From Limonium bicolor (Eukaryota; Streptophyta; Magnoliopsida; Caryophyllales; Plumbaginaceae), in contig CM041777.1 of NCBI GenBank assembly GCA_023374045.1, forward strand, positions 484,755,594 to 484,819,593: a stretch of DNA of 64,000 nt. Direction: 5' to 3'. The position numbers and the translations under genes were made by a program. Below the pieces are notes generated by a model, which saw nothing but the letters and a program-made list of their open reading frames with translations, made no database searches and was not told the origin of the DNA. Shown here piece after piece: positions 31,832 through 42,474 of this stretch. Every line of letters begins with the position of its first letter. Positions within the stretch are counted from its first letter, which is position 1.

Positions 31832-33103
31832 TCACCATGAAGTGGCACTTTCCCAGTTGAGGACCAGATTTGTCTCCTCACATCGGCCAAGAATTAGATC
31901 AAGCTGCGCCAAACAAACATCAAAACTAGATCCATAGACAGAAAAATCATCCATGAATACCTCAATGCTCTGCTCGATGAAGTCTGCGAAGATCGCCTGC
32001 ATACAACGCTGAAAGGTGGCAGGAGCATTGCAAAGTCCAAAGGGCATTCTTCTATACGCAAAGGTACCATAAGGACAAGTGAAAGTTGTCTTGTCTTGGT
32101 CCTCTGGCACAATAGGAATCTGGAAGTACCCGAGAAACCATCTAAGAAACAATAATACTCCTGTCCTGCCAATCTTTCAAGCATCTGATCGATAAAAGGA
32201 AGAGGAAAGTGATCCTTCCTGGTTGCAGTGTTCAAGCGCCTATAGTCAATGCACATGCACCAACCTGTAATTTTCCTTTGAGGAACAGCCTCTCCTTTGT
32301 CATTTATTACAACTTCAATGCCTCCCTTCTTTGGGACAACCTGTACAGGACTTACCCACGGACTGTCGGAGATAGGATAAATGATGTCTGCGTCTAGGAG
32401 TTTCAAAACTTCCTTTTTAACCACCTCCTTTAGATTCGGGTTGAGCCGGACGCTGGGGCTGCCTGATAGACTTGTAGTTGTCCTCCATATAGATGTGGTG
32501 TGTGCAGTAGGAGGGGTCGATTCCTTTAATGTTAGCAATAGTCCACCCGATCGCTGTTTTGTGTTTTCTTAGAACCTCAAGTAGCTTGTCTTCTTGCCCT
32601 GTAGTTAAAGAAGATGATACAATAACTGGCAAATTTTTATTAGCTGCTAAGAAGGCGTATTTAAGGTTTGGAGGTAACTCTTTAAGCTCAAGTTCGGGTG
32701 GTTGCTCGACAGAAGGGATTGGTTTCTTAATTTCTCTGTCAAGTCGCTCCATCGGAGGGCGATAGGCTTGATATCCCGCCTTCCCTCTCTCCACTTGGGC
32801 TAACGTGGCGTTGACCTCTGGATCTTCAGTTTCTTTTTCCAGAGAAGCAACAAGAATGTGTTCCAATGGTTCAGCTTGAGCCTTCATGCAGAAGGAAAGA
32901 GAATATACGTCTTCGTAAGTGGGAGAATCGCAATCTTCCTCATCATCATCAGTCAAATTTACCATCATCAAGGGGTGAGCTTCGTTGGAGGATTTCTTCA
33001 TCATTTTTCTCATGTCAAATTCAATCTTCTCATCCTCATACCGCAAGGTGATTTTACCATCATGGACATCGATGACGGCCTTGGCAGTACTCAAAAGGGT
33101 CGA
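31832..33103 (-). pseudogene. Element E reverse transcriptase region
   Basis: Pieces in three frames together cover RT. The first is an N-terminal part with DPSYCTHHIYMEDNYKS. The second is VSPVQVVPKKGG..TGWCMCIDYRRLN..RKDHFPLPFIDQMLERL. The third is FTCPYGTFAYRRMPFGLCNAPATFQ leading to the catalytic box FMDD (31946-31957, with VFMDD in place of the common VFMDDF/YVDD forms). Frame changes fall near 33103, 32450, 32130 and 31850. The wording, including the KGG insertion after VPK, is that of the Athila/Tat lineage. Product cannot be made as it stands. Confidence 0.88.
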
Positions 33104-35448
33104 CCTAGAATGAGGGGTACGTCAACATCGTCATCCATATCTAGAATGACGAAGTCGGCTGGGAAGATGAAACAATCAATGCCGACTACTAGATCTCAGA
33201 CCATCCCCATTGGTTTGACTTCCAATCTATCGGCCAACTGGAGTTTGAACGGTACAGGTTGCATCTCTCCTTCTCGAACTTTTAAGAAGGTAGCGTATGG
33301 CATAATGTTGATGCTGGCCCCTAAATCGCACAAACCACTTCCACAATCTATTCCACCGATAAAGCATGGGACAACAGGGTATCCTGGATCTGTCTGTTTA
33401 GGAGGTAGTGCTCGAAGGAGGGCAACATAGCATTCCTCTGTGAGATGGACAGTCTCCTTATCGGTCTTCTTCTTTCTCTTTGTCAGGAGATCCTTTAGAA
33501 ATTTCGCATAGTTGGGCATTTCCTGCAAGGCATCAATTAAAGGAATATCTAATGTCAGTTTCTTAAAAATACTCAGAAATTTTGCAAACTGTTCGTCAAG
33601 ATGCTTCTTCTTCATCCTGTTAGGAAACGGAAGCTCCGTATTTTTACGAGAAGAAGAAGGAACATCAATAGTAATTCGAGACGGAGGAGAGGGAGTAGGA
33701 AGGATAGGAGCCTGTGTCTTAGACGAAGGTGGTGGTGGAGGAGTTATGTCGTCCTCTACGCGATCTTCGTTGCTCGTTTCTGTAATCAGTTTTCTTCCAC
33801 TTCGTAAGGTGACAGCATTTACCTCTGTGGTTCCTTGAAATGTGTTGTTGTCATCTCCTTCATCTATATGAATTGCTTTTGCATGTTCACGTGGATTTGG
33901 ATTGGTTTGTGAGGTAAGTTGGCCAGATGGCCTTTGTTGGGTAAGGAGTTGTTGAATCTGAGATTGCAACGCCTTTTGATCCTTCCGGAGAGTTGAGACT
34001 TCCTCCTGAGTGTCTCGAGGTTTGTTCATCATCGCTCTAAACATCTCTTGTATCTGACCCATCTCAGACTCTGGATTAGATTGAGGTTGAGGTGGTCGGC
34101 TAGAAGATGCAAATTCACCGTATGGAGGTTGTTGAAATTGCCTCTAACCTCCTTGGTAATTCGATTGTGGCCTGTAGTTTTGGGAAGGCTGGAGTGTTCG
34201 TGGATTCTGGATGTTGTTAGTATTACCGTATCGGAGATTAGGATGTACATTCTGCTGCCAAGGTTGTCGGAAACCTTGATTATTACCCATATAATTTGCT
34301 TCCTCGGCTGCCTTCAACTCTTGTAACTCGGGACATTGCTCATAGTCGTGTGGCCCGCCGCATTGCGTGCAAGAAACATCAGGAGATGATAGGGATAGAG
34401 GAGCATAGCCTGGAGGGGTTGTAGATGATCGAGAAATCATCAACTTTGCTTGTTGAGGGTAGGAGTTCATAGCCATCTGCTCAACTACTTTCTGCAGGGT
34501 ACTTACTTTTGTCGCCTGCTGCACATTGCTCTCCATCAGTTACTTGTGGCTCTTCATCAGCTGGTCAAATTTATTGTCGCTTTCTCCTACGTGGTATAAA
34601 CCTGGTGTGCCTCCTCTTGATCCACCTGTGGCCCAGTCTCTGATCTCTTCACAGAGAGACTCTATCCCATTCAGAAACTGTTCCCCTAACTTTTTCAAAA
34701 TGTCAGCACCTAAAGAGGATAGTACCATTGTTTTGCACTGATTGATTAAGCCTTTGTAGAACAATTGAGATAATTGTTCTTTCGTGAGACCATGGTGAGG
34801 ACACGTCAGCATCAGTCCTTTGAAACGGTCCCAAGTTTCACAAATGTTTTCCGACCCTGGCTGTTTGAAATTGTAGATCTCAGCTATCATTTCCAACGTT
34901 CGGCTTGGGGGCAGGAACTTGTCGTAGAACTTGGTGGTCATTTCATCCCAAGTACCAATGGTACTTGGTGTAAGGCTGTGGTACCATTTACTTGCATTTC
35001 CCGTCAGACTGTGAGGGAACAAGGACAGTCTGGCGTACTGGAGTACTGCGTTGGTTGCGGTTAGACTGTTGGCATGCTGTAGAAACTTGGTGACATGCAA
35101 CAGTGCTTCGTCAGGACTAGAGCCATCGAACATGCCTAACTCCTTTACACATCGGATCTGATGATATGGCTTCAGCTTTTGCCACTCATCGTATTCGGAT
35201 GGGGTAAGGTGGGGAAGGATGATGGCGGGCTATTGACCTTGATTAGATGGCTTGTTGATGTTACGAACTATAGCTGGTGTAGATGTCATATCTGCTTCCT
35301 GGTTAGATTCTATCACCGTGGTGGTTATGTTTTGTTGAGATCGTGTCTGCCTCAAAGTGCGCAGAAAGGTTCTCTCGATTTCAGGGATGTAGCCAACCGT
35401 GTGATTGTTAATACTGTCCGGAAGGCTGTGTGATCTGGTAATAGGCAT
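33104..35448 (-). pseudogene. Element E gag-protease region with in-frame stops
   Basis: One continuous minus-strand frame from ATG at 35448. Its contents in order are an N-terminal leader (MPITRSHSLPD), the retrotransposon gag core (NASKWYHSLTPSTIGTWDEM, then YNFKQPGSENICETWDRFK and CPHHGL), a CTQCGG..DYEQCP zinc-knuckle-like segment near 34345-34380, a Pro-rich linker and the protease active site CDLGASINIM (33313-33330). Four stops interrupt this single frame: 35230-35232, 34540-34542, 34144-34146 and 33196-33198. No frameshift occurs until about 33103, where RT begins in another frame. It is a dead copy unless the stops are sequencing or read-through artefacts. Confidence 0.88.
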
Positions 35449-36120
35449 TCACCACTCAAAACAGAAAAAGAAACTTGTGATATGATAAAATAAATAGAAA
35501 TAGGAAGAAGTATGGAGGGGGAATTTAAACAGCTAAAAAGAAAAAATTCAATAGAATAAAATAAAGAACTACTTTTTTTAACAAGAGAAAATAAACCAAA
35601 ATAAATAAACATAAAAGAAATAAAAATAAATGCAGTTTAAGTAAATAATAAAATAAAATAAAATAAAGAAAAAAAGGGCAGAATTTAAATTGCCGGAATT
35701 TAAATGACAAGGGAATTTAAATGACAGAAAATAAAGCACTGGAATTTAAATGACAGAAATTTAAATGACAGGAATTTAAATGACAGAATTTAAATGACAG
35801 AAATTTAAATGACAGAAATAAAATAAACTGAAATTTAAAGGACAATGGAAATTTAAATAACTGAAAAGTAAATGACAGGATATTTAAATGACTGGGAAAT
35901 AAATGACAGTACAGTAAATGACTGGAAAAGTAAATAACTGTAATTAATACGATATTTAAATTGCTAGAATAATTAAATGACAGAAATTAGTAGAAATAAA
36001 ATAAACAACAAACAAAATAGTATAAATATTACAGAATAAAGAAAACAGAATATTATAGAAACAAAATATTATAATATAACAGGTGAATTATTCGGGAGCT
36101 TAGGGACTAGAATAAATCAA
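35449..36120 (-). other. Untranslated leader of element E with short tandem repeats
   Basis: A-rich leader between primer-binding site and gag. From about 35690 to 35960 the plus strand repeats AATTTAAATGACAG with variable joins (GG, AA or A), about 15-18 times, grading into AAGTAAATGACTGG forms. No frame is conserved. Confidence 0.8.
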
Positions 36121-36138
36121 GTCCCCGCAACGGCGCCA
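36121..36138 (-). other. Primer-binding site of element E
   Basis: The minus strand reads TGGCGCCGTTGCGGGGAC, the primer-binding site class of Athila/Tat elements (tRNA-Asp type). It is separated by three bases from the LTR end CTGTCTGCA. Confidence 0.85.
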
Positions 36139-36141
36139 TTT

Positions 36142-37579
36142 TGCAGACAGGAAAATGAGAGTGGTTGGAACTGGTGTATTTAAACAATTGAGAAAGAAAT
36201 TAATAACTCAAATATCCGTCGAGCTGCAAACAACCCGGTCGCAGTAGTATAGTAAGACAGAAGCGGCCGGGTCAAACCGTGGGACTTATAGCGAAATAAT
36301 ATAGTACCTAAGCTTTGTCACAAAAGGGGGAATTGATTAACTTGTTTTTGTAAAGTAAAACAGCAGATAAAATTAACTGAGTAGAAGATAAATTAAACGG
36401 GACTCCGGGTTCAGGTTTATATAATCTGATTAATTATGCTATCTCTACCGGTTAATTATAATAGTTTGGCAAAAACCTGTTATTATCTTGAAGACTACAT
36501 CAAAGACTCGAAAGACTCGTTTACCAGAAAATGCTCGATCTAATCTAGATTTGAGCAAAACACATGTAAACGGATTAAGTGCGAGGAATTATATTTTGCA
36601 TCTGAAATTACTAACTTATTTTATCAAATAAGTTTTCCACAGATTTATCATTTAATTAACCTGTCTATTATCACTGATCTGATCAAAATAGACTTTGTAA
36701 AGCATTTTAATAAATTCATGAAATTTATTAAAAAGGCGAGAGATAAGCTTTAATCGTAACAAACTGTATTTAATTGAACCGGTAAAAATATAGATTACAT
36801 AATTATACAAACTATAATTTAACCTTCACCCGGAGTAAATCCTCTTAGCCCAACATAATTAAAAAGACAGAATAAAGAGTAAAAGAAATCATCTGGGAAA
36901 GATAATTAATTCAGCTCCACATTTTGACTGCTAATATTTTGGACAGAGGTTGGACAGAACAATGGTATAGAAATGGAATGTTTTATGGGATGAGGTGATG
37001 TGTGGATTTTATGTGGACATTATGTAGGTGAGATGTATGATTTTTTTGGAGTGGAAATGGTGATTTTGGGAGGAAAAATGACATTAGTTTGGGGGTGGAA
37101 TGAGATATGTATTAATGGAGGGTTATAGGTGTATTTATAGTGAAAATGGGGTAGAAATGAAGGGGGTGTCGGTGTGTGAAAAGATACCATGTCGATTAAG
37201 CCCTGTACGCTGTAAAATTCGTTGTGTCCGAACCAGCGTCCGGACCAGACTGGTTCGGACATGTCGACGGTGTACGGAGCTTGCTCCACGTGTGTGCGTC
37301 CGGACCAGCTCATCCGGACACTGATCCGGACGAGAATTCATTTGCCTCTAAAATATTCGTTTCAGCTCCGATTTAATCCCCGTTTGTTGCGTTGGAATCC
37401 TCATGAGTAAATCTACTTAATTACATGGCTTTTTCCTACATTGAACATATAAAATGCATTAGTTCATATCAAAACATAAATCTTAGAAAAAAACGCATAA
37501 TAAGTGGGAAACATGTGTTTCAGATATTGTAATTCATAAGGTATTTAACCCTAAAAGTCTATATGTTTTGCACTTATCA
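36142..37579 (-). mobile_element. 5' LTR of element E (Athila/Tat type, 1.44 kb)
   Basis: On the minus strand the LTR runs from TGATAAGTGCAAAACATA (37579) to CTGTCTGCA (36142), with TG..CA ends and adjacent primer-binding site. The start is inferred from the TGATAAGTGC form known for this lineage; an alternative start, TGTAGGAAAAAG at 37440, is possible. The partner 3' LTR is not visible, so the two LTRs cannot be compared. Two hairpins lie at 37226-37260 and 37297-37332. Confidence 0.7.
37226..37332. repeat. Two-unit hairpin pair in LTR E (71-bp offset)
   Basis: Unit 1 (37226-37260, 35 nt) has perfect 11-nt arms GTCCGAACCAG and CTGGTTCGGAC around a 13-nt loop containing TCCGGACC. Unit 2 (37297-37332, 36 nt) has 8-nt arms CGTCCGGA and TCCGGACG with another TCCGGA inside. 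A small hairpin, GGAGC-TT-GCTCC, and CACGTG lie between them. Confidence 0.88.
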
Positions 37580-38493
37580 TTTGGGCTTGGATAAAAAAAA
37601 TTGGGCTTACGATGATTTTTTTGGGATCTTTGAAAAATAAGATTTTGAAATTATAAGAAGAAATCAGATTGGGAATGACTTTATCACTTAAGAAACTTTT
37701 GGTATTTATATTTACGAAGTGATTATGAAAAATGAGAGACAATTTTGAATTTGAGGATGGAGGACGAGAGGATGAAATGTTGGTGACAAAATTTTGAATT
37801 AAAGAGTTTGATGGCGTAAGACCGAAATGAGATTGTTAGTGTACATATATACATAAATTTAGATGAATGTTTTGGGGTTTAGGGAGTCACCACCAAGAGA
37901 TTGGTCAATGACCAATCAAGTATGGGGGACCCCTCTATCCTAATGGCTTGGACCTAAGGACATAGTAACTAGGGCTTAAACAATAATCAACAACAAAATA
38001 CAATGAATTAAAAGATTGTAACCAAATTAGATACAAAGCATATACATGTATACTGTAGAAATGAATCCAAAGGGTAAACCGCATGAGTAATAGAATGAAA
38101 CTGATAAAAAGCGAGCCGAATCCTCAAGGTGTTTGTCTTGCTATCTACATCTAGGTGGAGATTTTTCCTTCTTGTCCCCTTACATCTTACAGAACTAGCG
38201 ATTTTTTGGATATCGATCAAACTTGAAAGTAAATCACTTATCTCAAATATCAAGCATGCACCGAAACAAACAAGTGGTCATTTCTCTTCTGCTATTTTTT
38301 TTCTTGATTTCTTTCCAGTCGAACCCAAACTAATCAAACTAAAACGTTATGTCAATGTAAGTTATTTACTACATTGGCCACTTATGCACTTAAAAACAGA
38401 TGTAGCAACCAAACTACAAAGCACACAGAATTGGGTTAAATCGATTCCCCTTTTACAAAATTACTAACCGTAAGTCAAAAGCAAAGTCAGGAG
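37580..38493. other. Intergenic DNA with a perfect 9-bp palindromic hairpin
   Basis: AT-rich and non-coding. At 37876-37890 the words TTTAGGGAGTCACCACC resemble a conserved segment of Tat/Ogre-type elements, so this may be a retrotransposon scrap. GATTGGTCA-A-TGACCAATC forms a perfect hairpin at 37899-37917. Confidence 0.4.
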
Positions 38494-39650
38494 CTATATG
38501 CCAAGTCTTAAACCATTTTTTACAGAGCACACTAATGAGTCCTTTAGTCTACAAAGATCTGATGAATCACTCATGTATTCACTAAATTGCTGGACCAGAC
38601 AGATGCATAACAAACATCCCAGAAACATGAACATGATAAGGGCAGGAATAAACTCCCCTGAATCAACAGGCAACTTTGGCAAACCCGTAGACGACTCCAA
38701 GCAGCTCATACGGTTAGCCTCTTCTTCATCCCAAGTTATGTATGTATGTGCCTCGGTCAAATGGCAAAGCAAAGTAGTGAGCAAATAGAGTATAATAACC
38801 AACAGTAATAGCAAATACTCTAATCAGATTCAAGTTTCAAACCGTCATCTATAGGCAAAATGAAAGATGTGTGATGTTATAAGTAATGTAATTCTGGAAT
38901 CGACATCAATGCATGAGAGAGGACAAAGTTAATGTTGTAAGCGCCCTGATTAACAAACCGAAGTCCCATCTCCAGTGCGCATCCATCTAAAACCCGAGGC
39001 TCAATAAGAGGGGTGCCATGGGCCCATAAAAACAGCGACCAAAATTTCCAGAGCAACCAAAGTCGAACATGCCTTCGATTCGGTTTCCATTATGACATTC
39101 CAAAACAGACATCAGATCCTCAGTAGGCAGTGCGAATGTCGGGGCTCAAAACGACCATCAACAACCGTCTCCATTTGACGCAATGATCTTGAGAGCGAGG
39201 TCAGTTGAGTTTAAAGCAAAAGAAATTTTCCGCAGATGTGAATGGGTGACTCCATTGAAGCAGAGAATTTTGAATGAAAGTAACTTTCAGCAGTAAAAAC
39301 ATGAGCAGGAGAGATGAGTTTGCGAGGGATGGTTAATAATCGTAGGTGACCACCGATTGCAAGTTTCAGTTGGAAGATGGCTAGGTCTGGAGGATTGCAA
39401 GTTTCGATCCGGTGACAGTGGTTTAGCTGTTCGGGAAGAGATTTTTTGGTGTAATTCGAGAGGGATAGAGAAGAAATTGGAGGTTGATTTTGCTTGAGTT
39501 TGGGGTTTAAGGGAGGAAGAAGGCGACGAAGGGGAAGGAGTCTGGGTTCTGCTTTTCCACGAAGAAAACGTCTAAAGAAGAGAGGATGGAGGCCTGAAGC
39601 AGGAAAATCGTTGGTTTTTTTTTTTCACTTCCATAGGGTTTTCTATTATG
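38494..39650 (-). other. Possible minus-strand transcript of unknown product
   Basis: The minus strand has a CT-rich leader-like start (39450-39650) and lies downstream of a promoter-like region at 40088-40338. Its composition is less AT-rich than the flanks. No long ATG frame exists. The best piece (38494-38814, no ATG) has a hydrophobic stretch, FIPALIMFMFLGCLLCICLV. It may be a long non-coding RNA, a gene remnant or a multi-exon gene whose exons I cannot resolve. Confidence 0.3.
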
Positions 39651-39659
39651 TATATAATA

Positions 39660-40072
39660 GCCAAAATTCACGAGATACCCCTGTTTTTCTTCGTAATTCA
39701 CAATATACCCTTGTGATTTTAGTAATTTAACTTTAAACATGCTTAAAATGTTGTCCAAAATTGTTGAACTTTACATGGATAATGCTAAAGTGTTATATTT
39801 TGGTTCAATATCAAATTTGAAGTTTTTTTAAGCTCACATGTGACCTATGGTACCCAATGAACAGTCACATATTCATTAGGTCCCACAGGTCACATGTGAT
39901 CTTAAAAAGCTTCAAATTTGATATTGGACCAAAATATAACACCTTAGCATCGTCCATGTAAAGTTTCATCAATTTTGGACAACATTTAAGCATGTTTAAA
40001 GTTGAATTACGAAAATCACAGGGGTATATTGTGAATTACGAAAGAAAACAGGGGTATATCGTGAATTTTCCC
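39660..40072. mobile_element. Mutator-type MITE (413 bp, 9-bp target duplication)
   Basis: Perfect flanking duplication TATATAATA at 39651-39659 and 40073-40081. The element is nearly one long inverted repeat with arms of about 190 bp. Termini are GCCAAAATTCACGAGATACC and, inverted, GGGAAAATTCACGATATACC. There is no coding capacity. A 9-bp duplication plus long inverted arms is diagnostic of Mutator-like elements. Confidence 0.9.
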
Positions 40073-40087
40073 TATATAATACAGAAC

Positions 40088-40338
40088 TAGGGTTATTAAA
40101 GGAGCAAAATGACAGCTTATTTTATCAATGGGCTAGGGTTTTTTTACTATGAGCAGATAGCTGAAATTGGGACATCGAATTGGGCCATGTTTGGGCCGGA
40201 CCAGAACCACGGGCTAGGCCACGTTTGGCATGCCCAACCGGGTGTACAACAGGATAAAAATTAAAACATCTCGGCTGCGTTCGGTGGTGGCGGAAACGTG
40301 GCTGTTTTGGGGTGGGGCCCACGTGGGTTCCACGTGGG
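40088..40338 (-). promoter_or_regulatory. Promoter-like cluster: telo boxes, Site II motifs and double G-box
   Basis: Telo boxes (AAACCCTA or TAACCCTA on the minus strand) lie at 40088-40095 and 40134-40141, the second fused to a Site II motif (TGGGCT, 40129-40134). More TGGGCC motifs are at 40181-40186 and 40192-40197. CCCACGTGGG (40318-40327) and CCACGTGG (40330-40337) are two G-boxes 12 bp apart. In Arabidopsis, Site II plus telo box marks promoters of translation-related genes. The downstream minus-strand DNA is interrupted by the MITE at 39660-40072. Confidence 0.5.
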
Positions 40339-40345
40339 TCCTACA

Positions 40346-41277
40346 TTCTACTCCAATAATATACTGCCACATATAAAACAATTGATAACCCTTTTAAAAA
40401 ACACTAGTGTTCTAAATGAAAATATACAGTAAGACGAAACGGTTTTATTTAAGGAATTGGTTTCTTTTCAAGAGTCATGAAATAATAAAATGTATACAAT
40501 GAACTTACGAAAGCATAAAAATAATAATAAGTACATGAAAGAATGAGTACTAGTATGATGACGACAAACAGGATGTAAAATGTGGTAAAAATGTAAAATG
40601 AATTAAATACATGCAAGCAATAACAAATAAAATGGGAAACAGTAGTAATACTAATCATAATAATACGTACATAAAATAATGAGATAGTACTAACATAATG
40701 GGGATAAAAATACAAGTGAGTGTAATAAAAATGGAAACTGGATTAGATATGTACGAGTGACGCGACATAAGATATAATAAACAAGCAATAAAATAAAATG
40801 AAACGAGTTGAAGTTTAGTCGAGCTAGCGACAAAACGAATTGTACTAATATGAGTAATAATGGTAAAAGAGGTACATAAAACGATAGAAATAATAAAAAT
40901 AATGATGATAAAAATAAAAGCAGATGAGATACATGTAAAATAACAAGAAAAGAGGTGAATAAGCGAGCGATGAATAAAATAAAATAATAGAGAAATGACT
41001 GAATAAACAAATAAATAGATCAAAATAGACTAAAAAATGAGATAGTAAGAAAACTAGATAAATGGAAAGAGACGGGTTTGAAACCAGATTGTTATTGGAA
41101 ATTCATTTTCGAAGAATTATGTTGTTTTTTTTCTAAAATGATTTGAAAACTGGTTTGAAAAGTTTGTCATAAAATGATGATTTCGTTTTGGCAGCGCGAT
41201 AATATGTTTTGAAAAAGAAAGACGACAACCCCTCTTTTTCAGAATTTGCTTTATGGGTGACAATTTTTGGTGTCTAC
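40346..41277 (-). mobile_element. Possible LTR fragment, A-rich
   Basis: The minus strand starts TGTAGACACCAAAAATTG at 41277, a form I associate with plant gypsy LTR starts, and continues T-rich for about 800 bp. No matching end, primer-binding site or target duplication was identified, so the left limit is a guess. Confidence 0.3.
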
Positions 41278-41680
41278 AAGTACGGGAGTACAAATCAAAC
41301 CCAGAATTTAGAGCAAGGAATAAGGATCAGTACGAGAGTTGAAAAATCAACTAAAACAGTGCAGAACAAGCAACAACACGATAGTTGAAACCACGTCGAG
41401 TCGAGTGCGGGAGTTCAAGATCACAGAGAGACCGGAGAATCGAAATTTCATTCCAGAACTCTAGATGTAACCCTAGATTCACAAGTGGGGAAGACGGTGC
41501 GGCTCCACTGTCACAGAAGCACAGACAAGCAAGAGCGAAATTAGAGAGTGAGGTGAGGTGAGGTTAGGGTTAGAGATGCAGGAGTATTGTGCACGGGGAC
41601 GACAACACTGCGGGAGAGAATGAGGAGAATTGACAATGAGAAAGAGGGGTAGAGCATAATAGTTTGCCATGTCATTTTTA
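41278..41680. other. Unassigned region, possible 5' exon of a minus-strand transcript
   Basis: The minus strand reads like a plant leader (CTAACCCTAACCTCACC, then a CT-rich stretch and CTTCTGTGACAG at a possible splice acceptor), but no coding frame follows. On the plus strand there is no gene. Confidence 0.25.
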
Positions 41681-41970
41681 CCAACAACTAATTAATATTT
41701 GCCATCTAGCTATCACGTGGACATAACTAACAATAATCTGCGTTTGGGTGACAGAAGTAAAATGACTAAAAGTTCACCCATTCATGGGTGGACAATTTAA
41801 ATTCATAAACATATGGGTAGGCTGTGAAATTCAGCAAAGTAATTTTGAAAATCGATGCTGGTTTGTTGAATGAAAAAACTTGATGAAATGAAACGCAACA
41901 GATATTTCCACTGAGAAGCGGACAAAAGAGCGTCGAAGAATTGAGAAGCCCAATTCATGTGGGCGCCCGT

Positions 41971-41979
41971 CCACGTGGC
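41971..41979 (+). promoter_or_regulatory. G-box/ABRE-like element upstream of ISA3
   Basis: CCACGTGGC, 293 bp upstream of the ISA3 start codon and just before the CT-rich leader. A second CACGTG is at 41714-41719. The core CACGTGGC is bound by bZIP and bHLH factors in plants; a role here is inferred. Confidence 0.5.
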
Positions 41980-42271
41980 AGGTACGGAGGGGAGAGAGTA
42001 GAGAGGGAAGTAAAGCAATCGAACCTTCTCTCACTCTCTCTATCCCACTCCGTTCGTCCCCCGCCAACGGCAAAGCTTGGAACTCACAACAGGCAGTTTC
42101 CTTCTCTCAAGACATCGCCAAATCTGCCGCCCACTGCAGTGGTGGTGCGATGAATATAAAAGGTCACTTCTCCGGTATACCACTAGTTTCCCGCCTCGCA
42201 TTACTCGTCTTCTACCCGTCTTCCCGAATTTAGACAATTTGCTCCCCCCGCAATTACTCTCTCCCTTCCGA

Positions 42272-42419
42272 ATGGGTTCGTTTCTCCTGTCACCGCAAAG
42301 TGGACTGAGATTGCTCCGTTCTCCCTATTGCAATCCGAATTCAAGACTCCCTTCCTTTGCGAGCTCTTCTGCTCTTTCTCCTCTCTCATCAGCTGCTTCT
42401 CGCGATCTAAGGTTCTCAA

Positions 42420-42474
<55 letters not shown>

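Noticed and set aside
38494..38814. 106-codon membrane-protein-like frame
   Set aside because: Begins at TTG rather than ATG and has no supported exon boundaries; reported only as part of a possible transcript.
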